This document shows, in pieces, positions 38,601-48,725 of a stretch of 50,783 nucleotides of DNA (position 1 is the stretch's first letter; every line of letters begins with the position of its first letter). A program made the translations under genes and the position numbers. This stretch comes from Mastigamoeba balamuthi. Its lineage: Eukaryota; Evosea; Mastigamoebida; Mastigamoebidae. Location: positions 1 through 50,783 of the forward strand of contig CACRSC010000116.1 in NCBI GenBank assembly GCA_902651635.1. Reading direction: 5' to 3'. Below the pieces are notes generated by a model, which had not been told where the DNA came from, searched no databases, and saw only the letters and a program-made list of their open reading frames with translations.

Positions 38601-41600
38601 CCCTTGAGCTGACTCCCGGAGACTGGAGTTGGCCGCTGCATTAGCCTCGGCTGTCATGGAGCCAGCCAATTGAAGGGCCTGTAGATAGGAGTGCATTGCC
38701 GAGCACCCGATGGCGCTCTCCATGCACAGGTGGTACTGTGCACACGTCGACGCACACGCCTGGCACAGATGCCAGCGGCACTGTTGGCACCGCATTGCTC
38801 TCCCCGATGGTATCGCCTTAGCGTTGAAGACTGTGGAGCATCCCTCACAGCAGTTCCTAAAGCGAAACACGTCAGATGACTGAAGCAGTATTTTATACAT
38901 ACCCATCGCTCCCAGACTCCTGGTATTCTTCGAGAGTATGGTTTTGAGGGCAATTCTTGGCACCCCTGGACGTGATCCACAAGTTCTCCTTTATCGGGGG
39001 CCTGGCAGATGCTGCCTCCCTCTGTATGTCCTTCATTACCACTTGGCTCGCGACTGGGCCTGGCTGGTAAGGACACATTCGCATGATCTGCCACTGCTCT
39101 CGGGGGACAGCCGGCTGGAGGTCATAGCAGCTGTCCCTTCCCCAGCGGTATGAGTTGGTTGCAGACACTCTCTCGCTTGACCACGCAACAAGAACCAGTT
39201 GCTCGTGCAAATCGACGCCGATTACGAACCCCAGGGAGCTTCCGTCCTGGTTTCCCCACTTCCAGTCGTACCCTCTCTTCACAGGAAGACCCACGAGGTC
39301 TTGAGTGAGGGGAGGAACATCGGCGAACTCATGACATTGGGTTGCATCAGAGACTTCCTCGAGCTCCCAGCGATACTCGTCTCCGAACCGGTATTCGTGC
39401 TCTGCCCCAGTTGCCCACCGAGCGACGACGAATCCTGGCCTTCCCTCCTGGGCGCGAACAACCACGCCAACAGATCCTTCATCCTGCGACCCGTAAACCC
39501 AGTCAGATCCGCGCCTAACAGAAGCGCCGATGAGCAGTGCAGGAGGCCTGTGGGCCACAGTGATACTGTCTCGCGCAGACCTCTCGTACAGAGAGCGAGA
39601 CCCATCGGCCCAGGCCACATGAATGACCGAGCCGCCCTCAGTAACACGAACGACGAGTCCCTCTCCCTTTATGCTGTCCCGATCGTCTCCCCTGGCCACG
39701 ACGCCAGCTCCGAGAAGGTCCTCGATTGGAAGTGTGTCCGCAGGTGGTAGCGCCTTCGTTGTCCCCGCTGTCTGGGCTGGGACTCTTTTTTGTGCCGGCT
39801 GTCCAGGAGAGGGTGGGTGCGTGGCAGAACAGTCTGGATCAGTTGCCCCTCCGACGAGTGTAAGGTCACATGTACTCTCGGCGTTGTGCTTCGGAGGCCA
39901 GCGGTACACATTGCGGGTCCCGTTTTGCCAGCGGACTGCGACCAAGCCTCCCGTGGAATCCAGTACTCTTTCCACCTGGCCTAGCAAGCCGCCTCCATCT
40001 TGGTCGCCCCATGTCCAATCAGCCCCACGCCTGACAAGCTTGCCAACGATATCTATCGGTGCGGCACGGATTCCGGTCGCTTTCCAGAACAGAGGTTGAA
40101 TGGTCCAGTAGTACTTGCTGCTGTCACTTGGGCTCTTCCAGGGCTGCACGTCCTTGTGCTCCGCGTCCCACCTGCAGTGTGTTTGCCCGCCAGAAGACCA
40201 CTTGACCACCATTCCCTCACTGTCGGAACCGTGCACGACCCCAGGGGAGCAGTAGTCTTGGCATCCCCAGATCCAATCTCGGCCACGTCGGACTTCAGAT
40301 CCCGCCAGGGCTGCCCGCTCGCTTTCTGAACTTCCAGAGGTCTGGATCGCACTTCTGTCCCATGGGAGTACCTCCCTGTTTCCATTACTCCACACAACGC
40401 CGACAGTACGCAGCGATGGAGCTGAGGCAATCCATCCGTAGGCGGCAGATGCGGCGGACTTCGCCATCTTTTCTACTCTGAGACCGAGGACTTGTGAAGT
40501 CGGCAGCTTGAACACGTCTCTGATGATCATGACCTCGCTCTTAGCGCCGGTTGCACGGTGTTTGAGCTTTTTCCCGGTTGCCATCCACAGGACTGACAAG
40601 AATATTGATGAGTTGACTCCAAACTCGAGAGCAAGGACCACTCCCGCTGAGTGGCCATCGTCGCTTCCGTGAGCCCAGTTCCGCGTTCGCACAACAAACT
40701 GGCCAACGAGGCTGGAATCGTAGATAAAGGGGAATTCTGGTGGAGGTCGGACGGCTGGATCGGCAACATCCTCCAGATCTCGGCACTCCCCAACGCGCCA
40801 CCTGTACCAATTTGCGTACCCGTTCTCCCATTGTACGCGAAGCCACCCATCCGTGCTGAAGTCGGTCACTTCGCCCTTCGACTTGTCACTGTCCTGGTCT
40901 CCCCACACCCAATCAGGGCCTCTCGTCACGTAGCGACCGAGCATCAGGTCTGGATCGCGTGTCGCTTTGACCTCGACCTCGTAGCGCCCATCCGCTCCAC
41001 AGCGATAGCAATTGACTGACCCGGAAGACCACTGTACGACAACCCAGCCCTCACAGCTGTCGACGCACAGAACAGTGCCTTCCATCCGCCCGCCTGTATC
41101 TTGCTCGCCGTAGGACCAGTCCTTGCCACGCTGCACTGTCCGGCCCACAAGTTCGTCTGGAAACGGCGGAGGCTGCTCTGGCTCTCCCACAATGCGGACT
41201 TCGAGATCCCATCGGTTCTCTGCGCCCCATCGAAAGTACTTGGGCTCTATCTTCTTCCCCTGTGGTAATGTGGTCCACTCCACCTCGACCCAGCCTGCAC
41301 GGGGCTTCCCCTGACTCACTATTGAACCGACGGCGCCGTCGCAGTCTCCGTATTTCCAGTCTTGTCCAGGTCGCACCTCGGTGTGGAAGCGCAGCGTCTC
41401 CCAGTCGTACGAGACTCCCTTTGGTCTCTGGTGTTTTTCTCTGTTGTTCTCGGGCTCGTCCTGTGGCTCTTCTTGTACAACTTGGAAGTCGAATTTCCCG
41501 CCGTAGCCATAGCGTGCACCAGATGTCCACCCTCCGTGGTCCCATTCGATGGTGAACCGCAAGTACTGGCACGAGACCGCGGCCACAACGCCCGGGCACC

Positions 41601-43671
41601 CTCGGTCTTCGTCTCCTCCCAGATCCGCACCACGTGTCACACGCTTCCCAACCAGAGCCGACAGACGGCTGCGCTCGGCCTCTTCCTCCTCGGGTGTCAA
41701 AAGCTCAATGTCAATGCGTCCGTCTCGGCCCCAGCAGCATGTCTGACTGTCTCCGAAGGCCCAATCGACGATGATGTCGTCCACACTGCCGTACGAGCTG
41801 TCGGATGCCTGGCCATAGATCTTCGAGTCTTGCTCTGACTGCCATCTGTGGTGCTCCTTCCGTACCAGTTTCCCCAGCAGTGCAGTCACTGGCGGTTTGG
41901 CTTGGATGTCTAGTGCATCGACATCGAACTTGCCTTGTGCTCCCCATCTGTAGGTGTTGCGAGAGCTGGCAACTCCGTTCCACTCCACGACTAGCCAGCC
42001 CATATGACCCAGCCCGACGACCCGGCCAACAGTCCCGCCTCCACCATCCTGGTCGTTCCAGATCCAGTCCCATCCCCTCACAACACGCTCGCCCACCATT
42101 TCTTGCGGTGCACGGCGCACCAATCCAACCTCGAACTTGCCGTCCTTTCCCCAGGAGCAGGTCGACTCGTCGCCGCTGTGCCATTTAACGCGAAGCTCAT
42201 CCTGTCCAACAGCCTCGATGGCAGTTCCCTCGATTCCACGAGCGCCATTCCAGTCCACTCCGGGTGCGACGACCTTCCCGACAACAGAAGAGGTCGGCGG
42301 GTGCGATACAGCCCAGAGTGTGAACGACTCGCGCGTGTTGCTGCGCCCGTTTGCCCAGCATACGCTAGTGACCAGAGAGCACTCGTCCTCGTTTGCTGAC
42401 TCGATCCGGCCCTCGCATCCCTCGTTGTCGTCGACGAGGCGCACTATCTGGCCCACCAGCTCCGCCGGAGTGCGTGCCTTCCACGTCGGGGCCTCCACGT
42501 CAGGAAGCGCCACTGCTGTCTGCGGCGCACCAGCCTTCTCGGAATCAAAGACCTCGCTTGTGATGCCCCATTGCCACCGCACGTTTGCCCGCCCGCTCGA
42601 TGTCACGTTGCAGAGCGCAACGCCGATCCCGTGGTTGTCTTGGTTTTCCCGCGGAACTGGGCATTGTTTCACCGCACAGCCGGCAGTGGTACTCTTGGCA
42701 CGCACGCTTCTCGCAGTGCTTGGCCGGGATTCCTGATCCTCCACCTGGAAGTCGTGGGCCGGGTCGCCACCTGAGTGGGCCTCCGAGGGTGCAAGCGGTT
42801 GCTGGGACCTGTCGTGCTCGCGGGCCTCGGAGACTCCTTGAATAACTTGTGAGAATCGAGTATAAATTGTTGCATACCTTTCATGAGCTTGTCGTTGTGA
42901 CCGTGGCTTTCTTCGTCCTCTTGAGCCGGATCTGGGTAGGACGAATCTCGCCCAATGGATGCAATCGACGCTTTTCAGAGAGGGACTTCTCAGAACTGCT
43001 CGGTTCCTCGAATGGTACTTACGGAAGCTGTCCGAGTCGTTTGTCGGTGGCTGAGCACCTCGGAGGTCCTCGATCACTGATGCAGCCGCTGGGCCGCGTT
43101 CCTCTTTATGTCCCTCAGGTATTTTTAGTGCGCAGGCCCCCGGCTCAGCCTGCTGGTCGGGAGTGCCCGAGACAGAGGCACCGAATGGCCCATGTGGCGC
43201 AGGGGGACCGGCCTCGGTGCCCTGCACGAGCGCGCGCCCTGGAGTGCTGGTCCGCCGTGATGAGTCGGGAGACTGTGGGGCGATCTCCACGTGAGCAGGG
43301 CCGCCTCCTTTCGAGCCTCTCTCGGCCGCAGCACCGCCTGCGCTCTCGGTGGGGATAACGTCGGAGGCACGAATGTGCGCCCTCTCCGCGCTGGGCCCTG
43401 CGGAGACCTCCTGCACGCTTCCGGGTAACGTCACTGTCCCGGATTCGCAACCGCCCTCCGGTGACGACGGAGCGGAATCGCGGCCAGCGCCCGAATTCTG
43501 CTCTGGTCGGGCCTTCTTCACGTGTCCCGTATCGGCCAGCACCGACTGGGCGGGAGGTCCTTCGAGCGGCGGCGTATGTGCGAGTGCGCGCTCCACATAG
43601 CCCGGAGGAGGGGCTGGGGCCGGTTCTCCTTCCGGTGCAACTTTCCGCTTCCTCGGGCAGCAGCAGAGCAT
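35680..43671 (-). CDS. giant Mib/Herc2-repeat–zinc finger–TPR–CHAT protease
   Basis: Exons 43671–38903, 38856–35999 and 35933–35680 sum to 7881 nt, giving 2626 aa. The N-terminus (MLCCCPRKRKVAP) has three Cys beside a basic patch (possible lipid anchor or nuclear signal), then about 300 disordered residues. Residues about 405–1530 hold 12–14 Mib/Herc2-type repeats, for example LVGRTVQRGKDWSYGEQDTG and VRRGADWTWGDQDGGGLLG. The 46-nt intron links them to a Cys-rich finger at about 1592–1630 (CCEGC, CQQCRWHLCQAC), then TPR-type helices to about 2200. The C-terminus is a CHAT caspase-like protease: LVFVPHGILWSVPWSALILP, HIATHSS with H2491, VLSSCSK with C2541, then GVLGIARAALFAGARGVVAS. Probably a regulated cysteine protease whose repeats and TPRs sense a partner. 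Substrate unknown; a role in cell death or defence is speculation. Confidence 0.82.
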
Positions 43672-43725
43672 CCCCCGGAGTTATTTTTGGCCCCCAACCC
43701 CCCGCGGATTTGGATATCTTTGCTG

Positions 43726-44872
43726 TTACGTGTAAATCGTACGCGAGCGGTTACGTGTCTCGCACAACCTATCTGGTAGATAGAGGCGCCAGTGGGAGCC
43801 CGCCCCTCCAGGTGAGAGTGTGTTCGTCAGCGTTCGCCGTGTTACATGGAAGCGGCCAGGCTGCTGAACGTGCTGACTCTGTAGCGGGGCGGTGCGTCGA
43901 TCCTCAGCTGCTCCTTCCACCTCTGCGCCTGTGCTCCCCACGGCAGCAGCTGCCCGGTCAGTGGCGTGCTGCGGGCTGCAGACAGGGGGGGAGAGTGCTC
44001 GCACAAACGCCGCGTTCCTCCTGACGACCGAGGCCTTGCCCTCGGAGTAGAGCCGGTCGTGGACGGGCCCGTGGGGCTGGAAGCGTGCCGACCGCTCCCC
44101 GATGCGCGGCGCGTCCCGCAGCTCCGCGACGTCTGCGGAGACCACGGGCCGCACAGACGCCTGCCTGCCCTTGTGCCTCGCCCGGACCTCGAACGAGGTC
44201 AGCCTCTCGGTCACGGGCCCCTCGCGCGCCCACGACCGCGCCAGGCGCTGCGACTCCTCGTTGATGTGCGGCCTGAACGGCAGGGCTGCGACGCGGGCCT
44301 CCTCCTCCCTCGCCTGCCGCTCGCGCTCGTCGCTGAGCCGCTTGTTGTGCTGCACCTGCCACTCGAACAGGTCCGCACGGCCCCGGCGCAGCTTCTTGGA
44401 GCGCGCGCCCACGTCGGGCCGGAAGCTGAACGACGACACGAGCTCCTCCTCCTGCTCCCTGCGCTTCTTCTCCGTCTCGTCCTGCACGCGCTTGTGCAGC
44501 TCGTAGAGCTTCGTGCACAGCTCGTCCGCACGCGACTTGGAGATCTTCTTGTGCTCTCCGCAGGCCTGCAACGGGGCAGCAGCCCGAGCTGTGGGCCACG
44601 CGATTGTGTCTCCACCCCCCTACCTGGAGCAGGTCGGCCTCCCGGATGGAGTCGAGGCGCTTCTGGGAGGCGTCGTGGCGCTGCATCATCTCCTTGTACT
44701 TGGCGCCCCACTGGGCGTCTGTGAAGCGGGGCTCGGGGGCCTCGTAGTCGCTCGAGCCCCCGTCCTCGGAGCTCGAGTGCGATTCCGCACCGGGCTCGGC
44801 GCTGCTGGCGGGCTGCTCGGGCGCCTGGCTGGCCTGGCTGGCCTCAGCGGGCGCCGGAATTGGCTCAGCCAT
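43726..44872 (-). CDS. basic coiled-coil protein with FxPxI motifs, unknown family
   Basis: Exons 44872–44624 and 44565–43726 (58-nt intron, GTAGGG…TTGCAG, phase 0) give 362 aa. The N-terminal 60 residues are acidic and Ala/Pro-rich (MAEPIPAPAEASQAS), followed by YKEMMQRHDASQKRLDSIRE. The middle is a charged coiled coil carrying two similar motifs, SFSFRPDVGARSKKL and ALPFRPHINEESQRL; this F.P.I/V...S...L pattern recurs in cytoskeletal and flagellar coiled-coil proteins of protists, so a cytoskeletal role is possible. The C-terminus is basic and disordered. The stop lies 54 bp upstream of the start of the MIB–TPR–CHAT gene, on the same strand. No precise family assigned. Confidence 0.65.
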
Positions 44873-44992
44873 TTGCGTTCCTGCTGTTTTCGCAGGTTGG
44901 CAATTTAACTTTTCAATTTGAGATTGCGGGCGTTGGAGAGATATTCCCGGGACCACAAAATCTCAACGTTCGCCCGTTGCGCGCTCCCCGTG
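44873..44992. promoter_or_regulatory. compact divergent promoter with an imperfect dyad
   Basis: Only 120 bases separate the two opposite ATGs, so both promoters share this space. Left segment GCGGGCGTTGGAGA (44926–44939) faces right segment TCTCAACGTTCGCCCG (44961–44976), an imperfect inverted repeat around an AT-rich centre, which could be a shared bidirectional control site. Confidence 0.4.
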
Positions 44993-47900
44993 ATGGCCGA
45001 AGAAGTCCCCCAAGACCCTGTGCCCGCGGTGCGCCCCTCCCCCTGCCCCCCGCTCGCGTCGCCCGCGGGCCCTCGTCCGCGCTGTGCCCGTTGGGCTGCC
45101 CCCCCCCGTGTGTGCACTTTCTTCCATAATTAACCGCGACGTGTGCGACGTGTGCGGGGCCGTTGTTCAAACCCCTCGCAGGCAGCGCAGCCCGCAGCCG
45201 CAGCCGCAGGCAAGCCCGGCAAGCTGAAGCTCGCGGCGGGGTTCGACCCCAGCAAGGCCCTGGCGGGGCTCATGATGGGCGGGGGGCCTCGCCCAGCGCC
45301 CAAGGCGGCCCAGCCAGCCGAGGAGGAGCCACAGCAGCAGCAGATCTCCAAGCCCACGCGCCGCGCACGGGGGCCCGCACGCAGGGCACCCAAGCACCAC
45401 CCGCACCCGCAGGGCGAGCAGGCCCCCGCTGAGGACGAGCTCTCCGAGGGCAAGGAGGAGGCGGAGCCCGCAGAGCAGCCCCAGCAGGAGGCGCCCGCGG
45501 AAGAGGAAACGGGCAGCGGTGCGCAGCAGCCGCAGGGAGAGGAGCTCAAGGCACCCGAGCCCCAGCCCCAGCCCATGGAGGAGGAGCACAAGGCTGAGGA
45601 GCAGCAGCAGCAGGAGGCGCAGCCTGCAGCGGCACAGCAGGAGGAGGAGGTGCTGCAGCCCCTGACGAGCCCGCAGCCCGAGTTCGCGGTGACGGCGCCT
45701 GCGGAGGCCAAGCAGCAGCAGCAGCAGCAGGCCCAGCAGCAGGCGGACCCCCTGGCGACACCAGAGGGCAGGATGGAGGCGCAGCCGCACGCCATGGTGT
45801 CGCCGTCGCTGTCGCCGCTGATGTCGCCGGGGACGACGTCGGAGGAGGGGTCGCCCGTCGACGGCAAGCCCGGCAAGCGGAGGCTCAAGGGCGTCAAGCG
45901 GACGCCGCCGCCCGAGCACAGGGGCGACGCGGGCACGCCCAAGGTGTCGCAGCTGCGCGACATGCTCGCCAAGAACCTCCCGGGCGGCCTCCCGATGATG
46001 GGCGGGCCCGGCATGGTCAACATCGTCAAGCAGATCCAGCAGCAGAAGCAGCGCCAGGCAGAGGCGGAGCAGCACGAGGCCCAGAAGCAGCACGAGGCCG
46101 AGGCTGCGGCAGCTCAGGCGCCTGCTGCCGAGAGCGAGGCAGCCGCAGCCGCAGCCGCTGTCCCTGCTTCCGAGGGCGAGGCAGCCGCAGCCGTGGCCGC
46201 AGCACCGGCACAGGAGACGTGCGTGGCCGAGCCAGAAGCCCAGAAGGCGGCAGAGCAGGCCGAGCCCGCGCAGGCGGAGGAGGTGCACCCTGCCGAGGTG
46301 GCCAGCGCAGCTGAAGAGGCCCCAAGCGTCGCGCAGGGAGAGGAGCAGGCGGCGGCCGTGGCCGAGGCAGAGGCAGAGGCCAAGAGGGCTGCGGAGGAAA
46401 CAGCCGCTCAGGAAGAGGCCAAGAGGCAGGCTGCCGAGGCGGAAGCCAGCCTCGCGGAGCAGGCGAGACTTGCTGCAGAAGCCGAGAGCGCCAAGGCTGC
46501 AGAGGAGGCCGCCCGCGTCGCTGCCGAGGCCGAGGCCCAGAAGGCCGCGGAGGAGGCCGCCCGTGTCGCTGCCGAGGCAGAGGCCCAGAAGGCCGCGGAA
46601 GAGGCCACACGCGCGGCAGCTGCTGCAGAGGCCCAGAAGGCCGCGGAGGAGGAAGCTGCACGCGCTGCTGCTGCTGCTGCTGCAGAGGCCGAGGCTCAGA
46701 AGGCTGCAGCAGAGGCTGAAGCCAACAGGCTCGCGGAGGAGGCACGGGCTGCCGCCGAGGCTGAGGCCAAGAGGGCGGCAGAGGCTGAGGCCGCTAGGAT
46801 CGCAGCAGAAGCCGAGTCCAGGAGGCAGGCCGAGGAAGAGGCACGCCTGGCCGCCGAGGCCGAGGCTAAGAGAGTGGCGGCAGCGGAGGAGGAGGCTCGG
46901 AAGAAGGCCGAGGAGGAGGCTCGGCTGGCCGCAGAGGCCGAGGCCAAGAGGGCAGCCGAGGCCGAGGCCGCAAGGCTTGCCGCCGAGGCTGAGGCTCAGA
47001 GGGCCGCAGAGGAGGCTGCCAGGATCGCAGCAGAGGCGGAAGCCAAGAGAGTCGCCGAGGAAGAGGCTCGGAGGAAGGCCGAGGAGGGGGCGAGGCTGGC
47101 CGCCGAGGCTGAGGCCAGGAGAGTGGCCGAGGAGGAAGCCAGGCTCAAGGCCGAGGAGGCTGCTCGCCTGGCCGCCGAAGAAGAGGCCAGGAAGAAGGCG
47201 GAGGAGGAGGCCCGCCAGGCGGCCGAGGCCGAGGCCAAGAGGCAGGTAGCCGAGGCCCAGAGGCAGGCCGCCGAGCAGGCCGAGATGGCCCGCCTCGAGG
47301 CCGAGACCACCGCCCGCAAGCGCGCTGCCGAGGAGGCGCAGCGCAAGGCCGACGAGGAGCGCGCTGCCGCCGAAGCCCAACGCAAGGCCGAAGAGGAGCG
47401 TGCCGCCGCCGAGGCCCAACGCAAGGCCGAGCAGGACCGCGCTGCCGCTGAGGCTCAGCGCAGGGCCGAGGAGGAGCGTGCCGCCGCGGAGGCTCAACGC
47501 AGAGCCGAGCAGGAGCGTGCCGCCGCGGAGGCCCAACGCAGGGCCGAGCAGGAGCGTGCTGCCGCAGAGGCCCAGCGCAGGGCCGAGGAGGAGCGCGCTG
47601 CCGCCGAGGCTGCGAGGCGCAGAGCGGAGGAGGAGGCCGAGGCGAGGAGGCGCGCGCAGCTGGCGGAGAGCGCTCGCGTTGCGGCCGAGGCGGAGGCTGC
47701 GAGGCGCAGGGCGCAGGAGGCGGAGAGCGCCCGCCTGGCAGCCGAGGCGGACGCGGCGAGGCGCAGGATCGTCGAGGAGGAGAGGGCCAAGGCGGCCGCC
47801 ACGAGGCGCGTGGAGACGACCCCCATACTCGCGAGGGCGTCCAAGTCGCACGCGGACGAGGCCAGCAGCGCGCCTGCCCAGGGCGCCAAGCCCGAGCCCC

Positions 47901-48124
47901 CGCGCGCTGCCGCGGGCGCCCCGGAGTCGGAGACCTGCGTCAAGGTCCCGGAGCTGGTGCGCTCCAACAAGAGCGACAACGTCGACTCGCCGCTGCTCTC
48001 GGAGGTACGGGGACAGCAGTTCATCTGTCCTCTCTCAGTATTCCCGCGTATTTCTCACGTTGGCGCTGGGCAGCCCGAGGGAGTGGAGCCGCAGGAGCCC
48101 GGGACGTGCTGCACCATCCTCTGA
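44993..48124 (+). CDS. long Ala/Glu-rich coiled-coil protein with C-terminal CaaX box
   Basis: Exons 44993–45028, 45182–48004 and 48074–48124, phase 0, give 969 aa. The 12-residue first exon is MAEEVPQDPVPA. Then comes a short conserved-looking block (KPGKLKLAAGFDPSKALAGL), a Glu/Gln-rich acidic part, and a second block (VSQLRDMLAKNLPGGLPMMG). Residues about 290–900 are an uninterrupted Ala/Glu/Arg/Lys coiled coil with internal tandem repeats, including 13-residue units of the RAAAEAQRRAEQE type. The last exon supplies the tail ending TCCTIL; CTIL is a CaaX box, and a final Leu favours geranylgeranylation, so membrane attachment is likely. It may be a long, stiff membrane-linked spacer or tether. 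No family can be named, and resemblance to TolA-type sequences is compositional only. Confidence 0.75.
47340..47620 (+). repeat. 39-bp coding tandem repeats
   Basis: About seven copies of a 13-codon unit (RAAAEAQRRAEQE and variants RAAAEAQRKAEEE, RAAAEAQRKAEQD) in the Ala/Glu coiled coil. Copies differ mainly at third positions, so the array is maintained under selection for the protein. Confidence 0.8.
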
Positions 48125-48725
48125 GCAGGGGGGTAACCCAGCCGTTGTGTTTGTTTGGTTGGTTGATTGGCTGATTGGTTTGGCTGGCTGTTCGCTTGGT
48201 CACCCCAGAGGCGTGCCCTCCAAGTCGCCCGCCGAGTCGAACAATGCCCTCATGCAAGCATTTTCAGTCCCGCGGTCCTTCTGGGTTCTTTAGGAAAACT
48301 GCCGCAGGGTCCTCTGGGACTGCTGGTGCCACGAAAACTCGCAAATTACTGTGCGTACCACATTGGTTTTGACTGACTTCTCCAACCCGCTTGCGCGGAG
48401 CTCTCACAGCGTGGGAGGGCGAGGGGGGCATACCTCCCCTGGAAGCGCGGGATGCCGTGGTGTCTTCAGTGCATTTCTGGTTTTTCGCCCTGATCTGAAA
48501 AGTACGTTGTGTACCACGCGTACTTTTTCTTCCACCTTTCCCCGGCTGGCGAAGATGTACAACGATCTGTCACGTGCAGATCCGGCGGTGCTCCGCCAAC
48601 AAACCACGACACAGGCGTGCAATCCGCCGCCTGACGTGTCGCACACTCTTTCTTTTGTTTTCCTGGACATCCTCTCTCCACCTGTGCTCCCACCACCGCA
48701 CTGCCGTACAACCGTTGCTCGACCC
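48125..48725. other. intergenic region, TTGG-rich stretch
   Basis: About 600 bases between the CaaX coiled-coil gene and the phosphatase. A TTGG/TGAT-type simple stretch lies at about 48148–48190. The reading frame upstream of the phosphatase ATG stays open from about 48351 but shows no conserved content. No RNA gene recognised. Confidence 0.4.

Noticed and set aside
38893-38963. Independent start codons for a separate TPR–CHAT gene (ATGs at 38906 and 38900).
   Set aside because: They lie at and inside a 46-nt intron with good donor and acceptor sites. Splicing joins the upstream frame to the finger with correct phase and gives a whole number of codons.
45167-47851. 894-codon minus-strand frame rich in Leu, Gly and Arg opposite the Ala/Glu coiled-coil gene.
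   Set aside because: Mirror of the GCN/GAG codon pattern on the plus strand; no conserved features, while the plus strand has clean introns and a CaaX end.
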